This document shows, one piece after another, positions 61,482 to 64,000 of a stretch of DNA of 64,000 nt (the stretch's first letter is position 1; each line of letters opens with the position of its first letter). The position numbers were made by a program, and so were the translations under genes. This DNA comes from Chamaea fasciata (taxonomy: Eukaryota; Chordata; Aves; Passeriformes; Sylviidae), in the NCBI GenBank assembly GCA_029207755.1, contig JARCOQ010000002.1, positions 6,944,001 through 7,008,000 of the forward strand, given 5' to 3'. The notes beneath the pieces were generated by a model. That model had not been told where the DNA came from. It ran no database searches and saw only the letters and a list, made by a program, of their open reading frames with translations.

Positions 61482-61506
61482 TTTTTTTTTTTTTTGGGGG
61501 GGGGGG
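61482..61506. repeat. T14G11 double homopolymer
   Basis: Fourteen T then eleven G, followed by TGTTTTGGTTTGG. On the minus strand it is C11A14, the same arrangement as the C13A11 run at 56089-56112. Confidence 0.95.
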
Positions 61507-61557
61507 TGTTTTGGTTTGGTTTGTTTTTTTGTATTAGAAACAAACATAAATGAGGGT

Positions 61558-61593
61558 CTTTCTCCTTAGCTTTCTCCTTAGCTTTCTCCTTAG
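61558..61593. repeat. Three-copy 12-bp tandem repeat
   Basis: CTTTCTCCTTAG occurs three times in tandem without mismatch. The flanks share GAGGGTCTTTCTC, so a slightly larger duplication preceded the 12-mer expansion. Confidence 0.92.
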
Positions 61594-61819
61594 CTTAGAG
61601 GGTCTTTCTCTTAGAAACAACTAATATTCAGAATAATAAATTAACTGGCATATCAATGGTCTTTATTGGACTGGATCCCAGGGAAGCCCTTTCTAACGTT
61701 TGCCAGTTTCTGAGACTAAAAGCTCAGCAACAGAATGACTTGCCTTAGACAAAGCTTACTCCAGTCTGTGTTCTGTGCTTTATGCCTGGAAGCACAGGAG
61801 GGTTTTATTTCCCCACAAG

Positions 61820-61884
61820 AAAAAAAAAAAAAAACAAAACAAACCAACCCAACCAACCAAAAAACAAACAAACAAACAAACAAC
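61820..61884. repeat. A-run and (AAAC)n tract
   Basis: A14, then AAAC/AACC units and five AAAC copies. Confidence 0.95.
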
Positions 61885-64000
61885 CCACAAAGCAAATATA
61901 CAGTCTCGCAGGATGCCTTGGTGACCACTCTCAAAAATACCATAAAATATCTAATTTTGTCTCACAAAGCTCTCTGGCCTTACTGTCATTATGACAACAC
62001 ATTTTGAGAGATACTTCAATCAGTGCGAATGTGTCACTCATCTAATAATTGTTTGTTTGTAATTTCTCAGATCAAGTTAGGTGACAAATCAGAATTTTAA
62101 GTCAGTGTGGTGAGAAGTGGATATTAATCAAATAAAAAAACCCCAAAGGATCCAAACATGTCTGAACTGCACATGGAGTTTAATTTCTGCACTTGAGTCT
62201 TCTGTAAGAGATTGAAGAAGCATTCCAAGTGAGCGTTCTCAGACCTTGGAGTTCAAATTTGAAAGTAATGCATATAGGATTTAAACTGTGGCTCCAACAA
62301 GGTTAAGTGAACACGCTTCAAATGACTTTCAGGCAGGCATTACTTTGTTGAACATTGCTGAAGTGATTTCAGCAACAATAACAAAGAGAACATTCATGCT
62401 TGGCTGAAAGCATTTTAAGATTTACATGAATGATGTGCAAAAATGGTTGAATAGAGAAACACTTGAAGCAAATATATCTAAATCCTGATCTCCTGAGGGT
62501 AGACAGGCACCTTTGGCTTATGCCTGAATGATATTGAAAGGAATATACTGTAGAAGGTCACCTCCTTTTCATATTGCAGAATGTTCTTTGGCATTCCAAA
62601 GTGCTACTGTTAACTTCTCAGTCTCAAGTAAGTCAGGCATGTGTTTTTAACATATTGTTTGCATTTGGTGTATTTTAACACATATACAAGTGTAGAATTA
62701 TGTCAGTAGCCATGTTACATAAAATACAGGCCACACCATGGTACAGGTTTTGCTGAGTAGTTCTGGCAGTGAACAAAACAGCAGGAAAACCATCAGGAGT
62801 GGCAGAAAAAGTACAGCTTTCTAGAACAATAGTAATAGGAACTATTCTGCAGTCAGAAAAAAAAAATCAGATATACACTTGTTTGCCTTATTTATCTTCA
62901 CCTGAAGACCACCTGAAATACCTGACTCTTGAGTTAATGCTGATTGCATCCACCTGGCAAAACATTCCCATGCAAAACAAAGAAAAATTGTTTCATCATA
63001 ACTTTATGTATAGCCGACAAATTGCTGCCCAGTCAGTGGCACCTATTTCCTCCTAAATATGAAATCGAAAATAAAGCTGTCATTCTCCCCCAAACTCTGC
63101 TAGCTGGAACCCCAAATTCACTATTCAAAGGATCCTTAACAAAAACCTTCTTCCTTGATCAGTTGGTTTCAAAACAAATTTCGCTATCACATTCCAGACA
63201 ACCCATTCTGACTCCAAATAAAATGTTCAGTTCTGCCCCCAGCATTCAGTAATTTTCAACCAGTTCAATCTGTTAGATCTTCCACCTTCCCATTCCTCCT
63301 CTCACAATTATATCCAAGGCCGCCTGTTCCCAAAAGTCAGAATCCAAAACTCCCACCTATGAAAGTTTTACTCAAGTAAGTAGTTCTATTCAGAGAGATA
63401 AAACTAGAATACCAGGCATCAAGAAGTAAGTGAAACTGAAACTAACTCTAAAAATGCATATACTCTCAAACTACATAAAATTTAAACAGCATTTAGCTTC
63501 TTAAAAGCATGGCAAAATTAATCAGCTAGAAGAAACAAATCTCTATTAACAACCAGACAGTGTAAAAGAAACTTTTCAGACCTAGACATAAATGATAGAA
63601 AGGCTGTTATCTTGGAGGAAATAAAACCACAGACTTCCTACTGTTTAAGAACAAAGTATGACAATCATGAGCAGTAGAGAAAATGTCATTGAAGTTCTAC
63701 GTGGGAAAAAGCCCTAAGTGTGTATCAATCAAGACAGCATCAGTGGGAAAATGGCTTCAAACCACTGGTGGCTAAAACTGACAAGGTATACTTAGAAACA
63801 AATGCTCACCTTGAAAAATCTAATGCAGAAAGGAAAAGGTTTAAATAATCAGTTTGCATGCTTAGTGATTCCCAGAAAGCTTTTCAGTCCATCCTGTGTG
63901 AAAGTGTATGCTGGGACATAGCTATGGCTCTTGCTGTCAGGATGCATTCTCATGGAAATTTCTTACTGAATCACTCAGTGGGCACATTTACATGGCAAAA

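Larger units (their letters stand above)
60176..64000. other. Non-coding AT-rich stretch with A/AAAC tracts
   Basis: No gene recognised to the end of the window. It contains four A-, T- or AAAC-rich tracts and a three-copy 12-bp tandem repeat, listed separately. Open frames at 62769-63252 are unrecognised. Confidence 0.55.

Noticed and set aside
1..64000. CRISPR arrays, bacterial operons, tRNA or rRNA genes, telomeric TTAGGG arrays
   Set aside because: None visible. The sequence is vertebrate nuclear DNA and no clover-leaf or spaced-repeat pattern was found by eye.

Overview
The window looks like an avian nuclear genome, probably a songbird, though that level is a guess. It is AT-rich. Its recognisable repeats are CR1-type LINEs, including copies that end in the short octamer-like 3' tail of bird CR1, plus solo LTRs of ERVL-like and other endogenous retroviruses. 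I see no Alu, L1 or MIR-type repeats. A run of exactly 100 N at 9056-9155 is a standard assembly gap. No complete protein-coding gene, tRNA, rRNA or CRISPR array can be recognised. Most of the window reads as intergenic or intronic DNA.

Layout. 1-10.3 kb: anonymous sequence with a CTAT microsatellite (5524-5572) and the gap. 10.3-11.06 kb: a solo ERVL-like LTR on the plus strand. 11.1-16.2 kb: anonymous, with a GC-richer patch near 15.7-16.0 kb. 16.19-17.16 kb: a plus-strand CR1 with reverse-transcriptase remnants and an internal deletion marked by a TG/TA microsatellite. 17.2-26.7 kb: anonymous. 26.7-26.95 kb: a minus-strand CR1 tail. 27-35.5 kb: long T tracts, small tandem duplications and an imperfect palindrome. 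35.516-35.837 kb: about 64 uninterrupted copies of the pentamer AAGGG. 37.64-38.34 kb: a minus-strand ERVL-like LTR. 40.95-41.34 kb: another LTR, followed by a GC-rich LTR-like piece. 48.6-49.3 kb: an old, decayed CR1-like LINE. 59.9-60.2 kb: a plus-strand CR1 3' end. 60.6-61.9 kb: a cluster of A/AAAC tracts.

The only hint of a gene is a set of three plus-strand exon candidates at 40416-40528, 52973-53166 and 53970-54035. Their reading frames are phase-compatible (2 to 1, 1 to 0, 0 to stop). The peptide is serine-rich with an RRNLS kinase-type site and would end in Ser-Ala-Leu. I do not recognise the protein. Pseudo-exons are common in windows of this size, so this is a hypothesis. The most striking single structure is the pure AAGGG array, the same pentamer as the pathogenic human RFC1 expansion and G-quadruplex-prone. 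Two compact hairpins (42099-42142, 56599-56667) and several conserved-element-like stretches are secondary points of interest.
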